Assembly (NCBI GenBank): GCA_023248745.1
Contig: JAHFDZ010000001.1
Location: 16,912 to 80,911, forward strand
Source: Myxococcales bacterium
GTDB taxonomy: Bacteria; Myxococcota_A; Polyangia; Polyangiales; Polyangiaceae
Direction: 5' to 3'
DNA: 64,000 bases
Part shown: in pieces, positions 8,777 to 17,113 of the stretch
Numbering within the stretch: the first letter of the stretch is position 1
Layout: every line of letters starts with the position of its first letter
Position numbers and translations under genes: made by a program
The notes under the pieces: model-generated
Told to the model about the DNA's origin: nothing
The model's database searches: none
Seen by the model: only the letters and a program-made list of their open reading frames with translations

Positions 8777-10044
8777 GGCGAGATGACACTCCGCGCGTAG
8801 TCGGCATGCGCACCAGCAGGGAAGCGCGCCAGATAGTTACTCGCGTGCACTTTCGCCGTTGCGCGATCACCTCGCGCAACGCTCAGATCGATCAACCTCC
8901 CGAGCGCCTCTTGCGCAAAGGTGCCGCTTGGCTCGGCCTGAAGGTAGCGCGTAAACCACGAATACGCGTCGGCACCCGACGAGAGGCGCCCCAACTGGAA
9001 CGCGGCTCTTGCGGCCTCGGGTGTACCCGCAAATTGGTCGACGACCGAACGATAGAGACGCACCGCACTTGCAGCGTCGCCTGCCAAACGCGCAACCTCA
9101 GCGAGTTCGACTAGCTCTGGCGCCGTCGCATGATCGCTCGCCTGCACGCTCTTCGCTCTTCGCCACGCCTCGGCATACTGACGCGCCTTTGCAAGTTCGC
9201 GCCATGTGGGCTCTACCGTTGCGATCGGTGTCGAGGCGTCGGCTTCTTGAAGCGCATATGCAGACGGGATCTCTGTTGCAACGAGTGGTGCATGCGTTGG
9301 CTCTGGCTTGTCCGTCAATACAATTGACGATGCCGACACAGTCGGCATAGGCACAATCGATGGGGCAGACGCGGTGTCGCTCGGCGGCACGACCGGAGAA
9401 GACGTCTTCTGCACGGCGAGCCCCTTGGGAACGCAGCTCCACTCCTGCGACTCACCCGCCACGAGCGCAACACCACTCGAAGGCAAGCACGGCCCAAACA
9501 CAACGACACGCCCCTCAAACATCTTCACCTGAACGCGCTGAGCCTCAGGATCCCACGCCGCGTCAAACGACGTGCCTGTTACGCGAATCGCAAAGTCACC
9601 TGCGAGCACAGACCAACGCGTTGCGTCTCGATGAACGACGTGCGCATGCAAGGACCCTCGCTCAAGACGCACTTCTGCGCCATAGGGGTGAAGAGATACA
9701 ACGCGCGCTCTCCCCTGTTTCTCGGTTTGCACCTCGGAACCGTCGCTAAATGTAACACTCGTTCGCTCATTTTCGTTACCCCAGCTTTGCGAGACATCGA
9801 GCATTCGTCCTTCAACTTTGGCGATGAGCGTCTCGTTCTTGCGTTGCGATACGAAGAAGAGACCTGCAGCGGCAATGCTCGCAAGCAAAGCGCCGACAAC
9901 GAGAGCACCGCGACGACGCTTCCGACGACGCGAATGCACATCGCTACGAATCGCTCGGAACTCTGCGTCGATTGACTGCTGCTCACGAGACTCGAACCAT
10001 CCATCGGAGGCGGTGCGCAATTTGGCCCATTGACTTTGGCTCAT
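8773..10044 (-). CDS. FecR-domain membrane protein with C-terminal TPR-like region
   Basis: This 423-residue protein is a likely membrane regulator of the upstream sigma factor. A cytoplasmic N-terminal ~35 residues with an RRRKRRR cluster precede one transmembrane helix (GALVVGALLASIAAAGLFF). The FecR domain follows, with TSVTFSDGSEVQTEKQGRARV and RLERGSLHAHV segments and the FAIRVTGTSFDA core. A Ser/Pro linker then leads to a helical repeat region (about residues 275-423) like TPR or YbgF-type domains. The ATG at 10044 overlaps the sigma stop and has a GAGGAGGG ribosome-binding sequence just upstream; the longer open frame to 10077 is rejected. FecR proteins usually act as anti-sigma or sigma-activating factors. 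Confidence 0.85.
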   Translation of the reverse strand: MSQSQWAKLRTASDGWFESREQQSIDAEFRAIRSDVHSRRRKRRRGALVVGALLASIAAAGLFFVSQRKNETLIAKVEGRMLDVSQSWGNENERTSVTFSDGSEVQTEKQGRARVVSLHPYGAEVRLERGSLHAHVVHRDATRWSVLAGDFAIRVTGTSFDAAWDPEAQRVQVKMFEGRVVVFGPCLPSSGVALVAGESQEWSCVPKGLAVQKTSSPVVPPSDTASAPSIVPMPTVSASSIVLTDKPEPTHAPLVATEIPSAYALQEADASTPIATVEPTWRELAKARQYAEAWRRAKSVQASDHATAPELVELAEVARLAGDAASAVRLYRSVVDQFAGTPEAARAAFQLGRLSSGADAYSWFTRYLQAEPSGTFAQEALGRLIDLSVARGDRATAKVHASNYLARFPAGAHADYARSVISP

Positions 10045-10724
10045 CGCGTGCCCTCCTCTAGCCAGCTCGCGAGCCACGGATCGTCCGCAGCACGGCTGGC
10101 GAATGTTGCATCAGCCCTAGCAAGTCGTCGCTTCACGGTTGCCAGCGAGCATTGAACAAGCTCGGCAATTTCTTCGAGCTTACGTTCGTCAACATAGCGA
10201 AGCGCAAAAACGATGCGCTCGTCTGGGTCGAGCGTATCCAATACGTCGTGGACCGCAGATAGCGCGCGCGAAACTTCTGGCGAAGCTTCTGTTGACTCGC
10301 GCTCGGGCATCAAATCGAAAGACAAGAAGCTTAACCATTTGCGCCTCCGTCGCTTGCGAATGTCCTCGCGCGCAACAAACACCGCGATTGCGCCTAGCCA
10401 ACCTGCAATTGATTGTCCCTCGGCGAGCCGATCGATGCGCTCCAAGCCGCGAACAAACACATCGTGAATCAGATCATCAATGTCGCTCCGCGGGCCAAGG
10501 ACGCGATAGAGCATTCTGGCGACGTAGCCGCGATAGTCGACCAAGAGCTCTCGCTGAGCCCAGCTCTTGCTTGCGCGAAGGCCATCGGCAAGTGCCCGCG
10601 ACTCTTCCTCTTCTGGAAGCGGAAATGAATCTGCAACAGATGCGGACGACACGTTGGGGCTGGAGATAGCAGCGAGCGTGAGCAATGCCACACCAAGTGG
10701 CCGCTTGCGTTCGAAACGGCTCAC
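10041..10724 (-). CDS. ECF-type RNA polymerase sigma factor
   Basis: This 227-residue sigma-70 family protein has only regions 2 and 4. Region 2 includes DIDDLIHDVFVRGLER. Region 4 includes LDPDERIVFALRYVDERKLEEIA and the recognition helix CSLATVKRRLARA. The open frame begins with GTG at 10724, preceded by AGGGAG about 12 bases upstream. That start gives an odd N-terminus, basic then hydrophobic (KRPLGVALLTLAAISS), like a signal peptide. A second in-frame GTG about 25 codons later would remove it but lacks a clear ribosome-binding sequence. It heads the sigma/FecR/envelope-protein operon. Confidence 0.88.
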   Translation of the reverse strand: MSRFERKRPLGVALLTLAAISSPNVSSASVADSFPLPEEEESRALADGLRASKSWAQRELLVDYRGYVARMLYRVLGPRSDIDDLIHDVFVRGLERIDRLAEGQSIAGWLGAIAVFVAREDIRKRRRRKWLSFLSFDLMPERESTEASPEVSRALSAVHDVLDTLDPDERIVFALRYVDERKLEEIAELVQCSLATVKRRLARADATFASRAADDPWLASWLEEGTR

Positions 10725-10751
10725 GAACCCGCTTTCTCCCTGCAGGTAACG

Positions 10752-10928
10752 CCTAGTCCCTTGACCGGGGCGTAGTGATTGCTTCCTGAGCGAAGTTGAA
10801 GGGACTGGGGAAACTCGCGGGAGCGAGTTTCGGGGTCTTGGGGCAGCGCCCCAGGAAAAAGGCTAGTGCCTTGACCCGCTGCGGAGCAGCGAGCGCATGA
10901 ATCAATGCGCCCCGGTCAAGGCACTAGG
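10752..10928 (+). repeat. Palindromic, MITE-like intergenic repeat element (177 bp)
   Basis: Its ends are 21-base inverted repeats with one mismatch (10752-10772 and 10908-10928; core CCTTGACCGGGGCG). Inside are nested stems: GAAACTCGC/GCGAGTTTC (10810-10818/10823-10831), TGGGGC/GCCCCA (10839-10844/10848-10853), a perfect 14-base pair of arms at 10863-10876/10914-10927, CGCTGC/GCAGCG (10877-10882/10886-10891) and GCGCAT/ATGCGC (10893-10898/10905-10910). It has no coding capacity. Its right end supplies the TAG stop of the downstream lipoprotein gene. No target-site duplication was confirmed. Confidence 0.7.
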
Positions 10929-13900
10929 GCGTTGTGATCCCTGTCACCGCAATGCTTGGCAAAGGCGCGCAGAGTGGAACCGAACTCGTCGAGAAGTCCG
11001 CAAAATCGTAGCCAATCGTCGTGTCGACGCGACCCAGGTAGTTGAGTGAACCGCCGCCAGTCCCCCCATCTGCAGCCAGACTGGTTGGCTTGAACGAATC
11101 GCCAAAGTAGCCGGTCTCGCTCGTAAACGCGCCGCCGATCGTGATTGCCTGATCGCCGCTGTTGGTGAGCTTGAACTCTGACGCAACGATGTCGCCCGCC
11201 TTCGCAGTGATCGTCATCTGCGTGGGCGATACGACAACGAGAGCGCCACTTTGCGTCATGCTGACGGTCAATCCGACAGCTCCACTTGGCAAGTCGCCGT
11301 ACATGCCTAGCTTGTCGTCTGAAGTGCCGAACTGCGTGGCCCCAACCCAGACGGTGACGCTCAATGATGCACCAGCCTTCAACGTCGTCGCGGCGGTTAC
11401 GCCTTCGGGCAAGCCCTTCTGACCGAAGAGAGTTCCCTTCGAGAATTTGCCATAGAAGTTCGCGATGTCTGCACTTCCCGTATTGGTAACCGTAAAAGTC
11501 TTTTCGGACTGGCCGCCGCAATTGATCTTTCCGAACTCGATCGCGCTCACCGAAAGGGACAACACGCCTGCCACGCCCGTTCCTGAGAGGCGAAACGACG
11601 ATGGCACATCACTACATAGTACGGCGCCTGATTGAGCCGTTACCGTGACGAGAGCAGACTCGGTTCCGTTCGTTTGCGGCGTGTATGTAAACGTTGACGT
11701 CGCGCCGCTTGAACTCACGCTCGCGCTGCTGGGTCCGGTAAAGGCCCCGGTGCCGATGGCAAAGTCGAGTCCTGCAGTTGCGTTACCTGTATTGGCAAAC
11801 GCAACTGAAGAAGATGATGAGCCTGGCCACGCCGTGCTGGCGAACAGGATCGTGGAGCTGCTTGGCGTGCGCGCGAGGATGGCGCCACGCGACGTAAGCG
11901 ATAGCGCGACGTTGTGAACGGTGTCGCCCGAAATATCGGTGGTGATCGCCATTGTGCCGCCGTACGACGTTACAGCACTCACCTTTGACGGAATCGCCGG
12001 TGGCGTAACGACGAGGCTGATCGACCCGCTCGCCGCGACGGTCAAGCCGTTGGGTGAGGTGTACGAGTAGCCCGTTGGAAGCGTAACATTCGTAACTTTG
12101 AAGGACGCGGTTCCGTCATTGCGAACGGTCACTGTTTGCGTTGCGGCTTGCGTACCGCAATTTGCAAAGCCACCGCTATCGCCAAAAGTCACCTGTGCAG
12201 GCGACACACTTGCAACGCCCTTGGTTCCCGTTCCAGTGAATGCAACGGGTGTTGGCAGAGCCGCGCACAGCACACCGGTTGTCGTCGGTGAGATCGCAAG
12301 AGTACCGGTGCGTGTCGTCGTATCTGTTGGGCGGAACACGCTTGTGATCGACGCGCTTGTCTGCCCTGCAATCGATGCGGTGCTCGGCGAGAGACTCACG
12401 GTTGCGTGGCTCGAGACGAGCACCACATTCGCCGAAAGATTGCCGTCGTTGACAACGCTAAACGATGCACTCGATGTGCTGCCAACTGGCACTTGCCCGA
12501 ACGACACTTGAGTCGTGGGCAAGAAACGGAGAATCGCTCCCTGTGCACCCTGCGAAAGCCCGATTGAGTGAGACGCATCGCCTGGCACGTTCGTCCCTAT
12601 CGCAAGCGTGTCGCCATAGTTGCCGGGCACGGGCGAATTCGACGGGATTGCGTTCGGCGTGATCACGAGGGTATCGCTGCCACCCGCCGCGACAGTGCCA
12701 CTCGTTTTGCTCAAGTTGAATGGCGAGGAAGCACCGCGGGCGAGCGTCGCAGACCAGGTGTAGCTCGCGTTGCCTGGATTCTGGAGCGTCAAGGTGCGTG
12801 CGGTCGCAGTGCTGCCGCAATTAGTTGCGCCAAAGTCGAAACTCTGCGCGGAGAGCGACACTTGTCCGCTCGTTCCTGTTCCGGAAAGAGCCACATCAGC
12901 TGGCATCGGCGCGCATAGCGCAACAGAGCCTGCAGCGATTTTGAGCGAGCCCGTCGCAGCACCCGCCGAGGCTGGGCTAAACGATGCGCTTGCACTCACA
13001 GAATCGCCCGCCGCAATCGTCAATGAACCTGACGGGCTCACTGAGAAGCCAGTGCCCGATGCGGTCACGGTGAGCGGCGCGGAAACGTTGCCCGCGTTTG
13101 CGATCGCAACAACGGCACTTTGCGATGTGCTCACGGGCACCGAGCTAAACGCCACCGTGGAGCGGCTAACCGTTACGATCGCGCCTCGTGCAGTTTGCGA
13201 CAGCGCAATAGAGTGCGGGGAATCGCCGACGGCGTTGGTCTTCACGACGATGCCGCCCGCGTAATAGTTCGCCGTAACGGGCGACTCCGAAGGAACGGCC
13301 TTCGGTGTGACGGTCAAGGCAGCTGACGATCCAGGTGCAACCGTGCCGGCAAGCGGCGCCACCGTGTAGTACTTGGCGCCAGCCGCATCGAGCGTCGCGT
13401 CGTATGTGAAGGGACCGTTACCGGTGTTGGAAACCGTGATCTTCTTCGTGCTGCCTTGCGAACCGCAATCGACCTTGCCGAAGTCGAGCGACGCTGGCGT
13501 AACGCCCACAACGCCATTCGTACCTTGACCCGTAAGGGCAACTTGCTTGACTGATGTTCCGCACAGGACGCCCGTCGTCGTGATCAGCGACTGGGATGAA
13601 CTTGGAACCGTTGTTGATGGCTTGAAGCGCGCAAGCAACCCCGCAGCGGTCGCGCCCGGCTTCAGCTCAACCGCAGTCGGAGATCCTGTCCAAGCGATCG
13701 AAAACTGCTTGTCGGCAGGATCACCAAATGTAACCGACACAGCCTTATTTCCGTTGTTCGTGAGCGCGAGCGGCACGTCGGGTGCCTGAGCGCCGACAGG
13801 ATAGCTACCGAAGTCCGCCGACGCGGGAACCAGCGCAAGCTCGGCGCCTGAAGGCGTGAGCGTCACAGGAATCGCCACGCGTTGGTTGTTCTGGTCGTTC

Positions 13901-14334
13901 GTTACAACGTTGAGCGCTGTTTGCACGAGCGCTCCGGCTTTCGCGTTGGCTGCAACGGCGCTCGGCTTGATTGTCAGCTCAACCGTCTCACCAGGTCCGA
14001 GCGAGCCGCTCGTCTTGTCGCTGAGAGAGAACTGTTCTTTCGAGTCAAGCGAGACGTCCCAAGAGAGCGGTTCGGCGCCTGCGTTTCGCAATGTGAGCGC
14101 TTTGCCTTCCGCAGCGGCTCCGCAGTCGACCTCGCCAAAATCGAGCGCCTTCGTGGAGAGCTCGAGCCGAGGTGGCCCCGAAGGCGCCGCATCACTCACG
14201 CCGCCACCACCGTCATTTTCGGCGGGTTGATTCGGCAACGTCGCGTCTGAAAACAGCTGCGAGTAGTCAGACGAACCGAAGCAACCAACTCCCGTAAGCG
14301 ACAAGGCAACAGCGAGCGCGGCGGTTTTTCTCAT
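10924..14334 (-). CDS. Large choice-of-anchor D (ASH/HYDIN-like) repeat lipoprotein
   Basis: This is a 1136-residue predicted lipoprotein with lipobox LTGVGC (Cys18) and a DGGGG spacer. The rest consists of about ten immunoglobulin-like modules of roughly 105 residues, recognisable by DFGxVxCG or FGxVPVG at their starts and LxNxGN motifs. They alternate between two types. Five modules carry a NCG/DCG cysteine, and the modules after them carry a late LC cysteine (VLCGT, LCAPM, LCAAL, LCSDV, LCAPL), giving five two-module super-repeats. It probably sits on the cell surface or in the periplasm as an adhesive or structural filament-like protein; function is unknown. ATG 14334 follows GGGAG and overlaps an upstream TGA. 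Confidence 0.82.
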   Translation of the reverse strand: MRKTAALAVALSLTGVGCFGSSDYSQLFSDATLPNQPAENDGGGGVSDAAPSGPPRLELSTKALDFGEVDCGAAAEGKALTLRNAGAEPLSWDVSLDSKEQFSLSDKTSGSLGPGETVELTIKPSAVAANAKAGALVQTALNVVTNDQNNQRVAIPVTLTPSGAELALVPASADFGSYPVGAQAPDVPLALTNNGNKAVSVTFGDPADKQFSIAWTGSPTAVELKPGATAAGLLARFKPSTTVPSSSQSLITTTGVLCGTSVKQVALTGQGTNGVVGVTPASLDFGKVDCGSQGSTKKITVSNTGNGPFTYDATLDAAGAKYYTVAPLAGTVAPGSSAALTVTPKAVPSESPVTANYYAGGIVVKTNAVGDSPHSIALSQTARGAIVTVSRSTVAFSSVPVSTSQSAVVAIANAGNVSAPLTVTASGTGFSVSPSGSLTIAAGDSVSASASFSPASAGAATGSLKIAAGSVALCAPMPADVALSGTGTSGQVSLSAQSFDFGATNCGSTATARTLTLQNPGNASYTWSATLARGASSPFNLSKTSGTVAAGGSDTLVITPNAIPSNSPVPGNYGDTLAIGTNVPGDASHSIGLSQGAQGAILRFLPTTQVSFGQVPVGSTSSASFSVVNDGNLSANVVLVSSHATVSLSPSTASIAGQTSASITSVFRPTDTTTRTGTLAISPTTTGVLCAALPTPVAFTGTGTKGVASVSPAQVTFGDSGGFANCGTQAATQTVTVRNDGTASFKVTNVTLPTGYSYTSPNGLTVAASGSISLVVTPPAIPSKVSAVTSYGGTMAITTDISGDTVHNVALSLTSRGAILARTPSSSTILFASTAWPGSSSSSVAFANTGNATAGLDFAIGTGAFTGPSSASVSSSGATSTFTYTPQTNGTESALVTVTAQSGAVLCSDVPSSFRLSGTGVAGVLSLSVSAIEFGKINCGGQSEKTFTVTNTGSADIANFYGKFSKGTLFGQKGLPEGVTAATTLKAGASLSVTVWVGATQFGTSDDKLGMYGDLPSGAVGLTVSMTQSGALVVVSPTQMTITAKAGDIVASEFKLTNSGDQAITIGGAFTSETGYFGDSFKPTSLAADGGTGGGSLNYLGRVDTTIGYDFADFSTSSVPLCAPLPSIAVTGITTP

Positions 14335-14406
14335 GCAATTCTCCCGGCCACGGACTTAGCACGCGCCTTCAAAGCGGCAATCGCCTGTTCGAGCGACAGA
14401 TCCGCT

Positions 14407-15813
14407 TCAGCTAGGCTTTTTTGCCAGCGCTTCCGCGAACTTGGTGTCGTACCTGCCCATACCAAACTCATTTGAACCAAGCACGCGCCGCAGGAACGAA
14501 AGGTTCGTGACACAAGGTTCGATGCGCGTCCCGGCAAGTGCACGATCGAGCGCTTGGATCGCCGCTGCGCGATCGGCTGCCCACACCGCAACCTTTGCGA
14601 CCATTGGATCGTAGAACGGCGTCACCTTGCTGCCCGCAACGACGCCGGACTCGACGCGCAAGTGGTCGGATTGAGCGTCGCCGAAACCATTTGCCCATTC
14701 GAGCGTATCGATAGCCCCTGGTTTTGGAATGAAGCCCTTGCTTGGATCTTCGGCGTAAACCCTCGCCTCGATCGCGTGCCCCTTCGGCGAGAGCTTCGAC
14801 CAATCGGGAAGCCGCTCTCCTGCGGCGACACGCAGCTGCCACTCCACGAGATCGAGACCCGTAACCATTTCTGTAACTGGATGCTCGACTTGCAGGCGCG
14901 CGTTCACTTCGAGGAAGTAGAGATTGCCCTCTGCGTCGGCAATGAACTCGCACGTGCCCGCTCCAATGTAACCAACACTGGTTACAATACGAAGCGCCGA
15001 GTCAAAGAGAGCGCGACGACGAACCGCTCCTGCTTCGCCCACAAAGAAGTGCGCAGGCGATGGCGACTCCTCAATGATTTTCTGATGACGACGCTGCACG
15101 CTGCACTCTCGCTCACCCAGCGCGAATGCTTGGCCATGCTTGTCGCAGAAGACTTGCACCTCAATGTGCCGAGGTTCGCTGGCGTAGCGCTCGATGTAGA
15201 TTCGAGCGTCCGCAAATGCAGCCTTTCCGCGATCGCTGCAGCTTCGAAGCGCACGCTCGAGTCCGCTTTCGTCGGCAACGACTTGCATCCCGATTCCACC
15301 ACCGCCGCCAACCGCTTTGATCACCACAGGATATCCAATGGTTGCAACCGTCGCTTTGACGGCCTCGATAGCCTCTGGCGTATCGATGGCGACTGGCGAG
15401 TCAGTTCCGGGCACAGGGCTGACGCCCGCTGCGAGTGCTACGTGCCGCGCTTTCATTTTGTCGCCAAACGCGTCGAGCACGTCGGGAGTCGGACCGACGA
15501 ACGTTGCACCGGCTTCGGCTACAGCACGCGCAAAGCCTGATTTTTCGCTCAAAAATCCGTATCCGGGATGGACCGCAGTTGCGCCGCTCTTCTTGAGAAC
15601 GTCAATGAGGTTGTCGATAACGAGATAGGAGTCTTTCGGCGAAGGTGGGCCAATGAGAAACGCTTCGTCAGCTTCCTTGACGTGTGGTGCGTGCACGTCG
15701 GCTTCGGAGTAAACCGCAACGGTTGCGATGCCGAGCTTCTTGCACGTACGGATCACACGTCGCGCGATCTCGCCGCGGTTTGCAATGAGGACCTTGGAAA
15801 AGAGAGCAGCCAT
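14407..15813 (-). CDS. accC: Acetyl-CoA carboxylase, biotin carboxylase subunit
   Basis: This 468-residue ATP-grasp enzyme carboxylates the biotin of the carrier protein for malonyl-CoA synthesis. The N-terminus KVLIANRGEIARRVIRTCKK is diagnostic. The glycine-rich ATP loop reads VGGGGGIGMQ, and the biotin-carboxylase signature segments KIIEESPSP and EVNARLQVEHPVTE are present. No biotinyl domain follows, so a separate carrier (AccB) is required, and it is not in this window. The gene ends at a run of six A, beyond which another frame continues with coding-like sequence to 14331. It could alternatively serve a propionyl-CoA type carboxylase. Confidence 0.93.
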   Translation of the reverse strand: MAALFSKVLIANRGEIARRVIRTCKKLGIATVAVYSEADVHAPHVKEADEAFLIGPPSPKDSYLVIDNLIDVLKKSGATAVHPGYGFLSEKSGFARAVAEAGATFVGPTPDVLDAFGDKMKARHVALAAGVSPVPGTDSPVAIDTPEAIEAVKATVATIGYPVVIKAVGGGGGIGMQVVADESGLERALRSCSDRGKAAFADARIYIERYASEPRHIEVQVFCDKHGQAFALGERECSVQRRHQKIIEESPSPAHFFVGEAGAVRRRALFDSALRIVTSVGYIGAGTCEFIADAEGNLYFLEVNARLQVEHPVTEMVTGLDLVEWQLRVAAGERLPDWSKLSPKGHAIEARVYAEDPSKGFIPKPGAIDTLEWANGFGDAQSDHLRVESGVVAGSKVTPFYDPMVAKVAVWAADRAAAIQALDRALAGTRIEPCVTNLSFLRRVLGSNEFGMGRYDTKFAEALAKKPS

Positions 15814-15862
15814 GGCGATGTTTTCACCACGGCGGCAGCCGCAGTCAATCGCTCAAAGATTC

Positions 15863-17017
15863 TTACCGAGGGCGATCGGTGTAGGTCTTTGTCTCGCCTG
15901 CAATCCACTGGAAATTGTCGAGCAATACACTCGAATCGAACGACGCGTCGCCAGTGTCCCAAATCATGAAGTCGAGCGTGATTTCTTCGCCCGGCTCGAT
16001 GGGTGCCTGTGTTTCGAGCCAGCCTGTTGCGCCACCGCCCGTGTCTTCCTTTGTGGTGCCCGAATAGCAGTGGACACCAGGGCAGTAGAATCCAGTTCCC
16101 CAAAGCTCACCGTCGCCACCTGCGCATGTGGAACGACCACACGTCGTCGTGCCGCCTTGGCAACGATCGAAGAAGCCATTGTTGACGCTGACGGGTCGCT
16201 GTTGGGGATCGAACGAGATGTTCTCCGCAACGCCGTTGTTGAATGCCTTCGAGGTCAACATCGCGAGGAAGCCGTCGTTGTAGTTCGTGCAAACGTACTC
16301 GGGCCACTCGCCAGACATGAAGTTGAAATTGAACGACAGCCCCTTCGCGTTGCCTGGGGCGCGCAGTTTCATGCGAATCACGATGACGTCATAGACATCG
16401 GTGTCTGCGTCACAACCTGCGATGGACTTTGGGTAACCCGACGGCACGGAACCGCCCATGTACGATCCCATGGTCGCGCCGCTGCGAAAGCACGCGTACT
16501 TATCGTACGTGCCGTTCTTGTTGTTGTACTCGCGCGCCCAGCCAGAGCTCAGCACGCCCAGGCTGCCACCCTCGCGCGGCGTGAGCACACTGCCAAACTT
16601 GGGCATGATTCCATGCTGGCCGTCATTGGGCTTGCCGGTGGTGTTGTAGCCGTCGAGGAACGTCGCCGAAATTAGGCCCCATCCACCGTCGCTCGCCGAA
16701 CGGCAAATACCCAGCGCGCTGGCGAATCCTTCGGCGTTTCCGTCCAGAGCGAGACCGCTGTCGCAAACAACAGCGTTGTCGACCTGACCATCGCCGTCGT
16801 CGTCGCAGTTGTTTCCGGGGATGTCGTAATTGAGCTTCGACGGCGTGCAGACGGCTTCACCGCCATCGCCGGTCGGTGGCAAGGGCGGCCCGGTATCGGG
16901 TCTGTCTCCGCCACCAGACCCACCATCAGCGGGTAAATTCGTAAAACCTTCTCGAACTTTTGCGGTCGAACACGCGAGCAAAAAACAAGCGGCGACGCCT
17001 ACTGCCCTCAAACCCAT
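15863..17017 (-). CDS. Choice-of-anchor L domain lipoprotein
   Basis: This 384-residue secreted protein has a typical lipoprotein signal, MGLRAVGVAACFLLACS. A DGGSGGGDRPDTGPPLPP low-complexity spacer follows, then a Cys- and Asp-rich segment (NNCDDDGDGQVDNAVVCD) resembling calcium-binding loops. The remainder (about residues 90-380) fits the choice-of-anchor L domain: LTPREGGSLGVLSSGWA, a segment with FNFNFMSGEWPEYVC, and a terminal ITLDFMIWDTGDASFDSSV. These domains occur on surface or secreted proteins of myxobacteria and Bacteroidota; the biochemical role is unknown. ATG at 17017 or an in-frame GTG at 17023 are both possible starts. Confidence 0.8.
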   Translation of the reverse strand: MGLRAVGVAACFLLACSTAKVREGFTNLPADGGSGGGDRPDTGPPLPPTGDGGEAVCTPSKLNYDIPGNNCDDDGDGQVDNAVVCDSGLALDGNAEGFASALGICRSASDGGWGLISATFLDGYNTTGKPNDGQHGIMPKFGSVLTPREGGSLGVLSSGWAREYNNKNGTYDKYACFRSGATMGSYMGGSVPSGYPKSIAGCDADTDVYDVIVIRMKLRAPGNAKGLSFNFNFMSGEWPEYVCTNYNDGFLAMLTSKAFNNGVAENISFDPQQRPVSVNNGFFDRCQGGTTTCGRSTCAGGDGELWGTGFYCPGVHCYSGTTKEDTGGGATGWLETQAPIEPGEEITLDFMIWDTGDASFDSSVLLDNFQWIAGETKTYTDRPR

Positions 17018-17113
17018 GGCCACGCAGTTTGCACGGGTGTGCCAGAAGGTAAAGCTCGAGCGGAAAACTTGAAGGTAGTTGAGACGCGATGTCGCAGAGT
17101 GCCCCCTGAGTCC

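Noticed and set aside
14554-15540. 328-codon plus-strand open frame opposite accC
   Set aside because: It is the mirror of conserved AccC motifs and has no ribosome-binding site or family resemblance.
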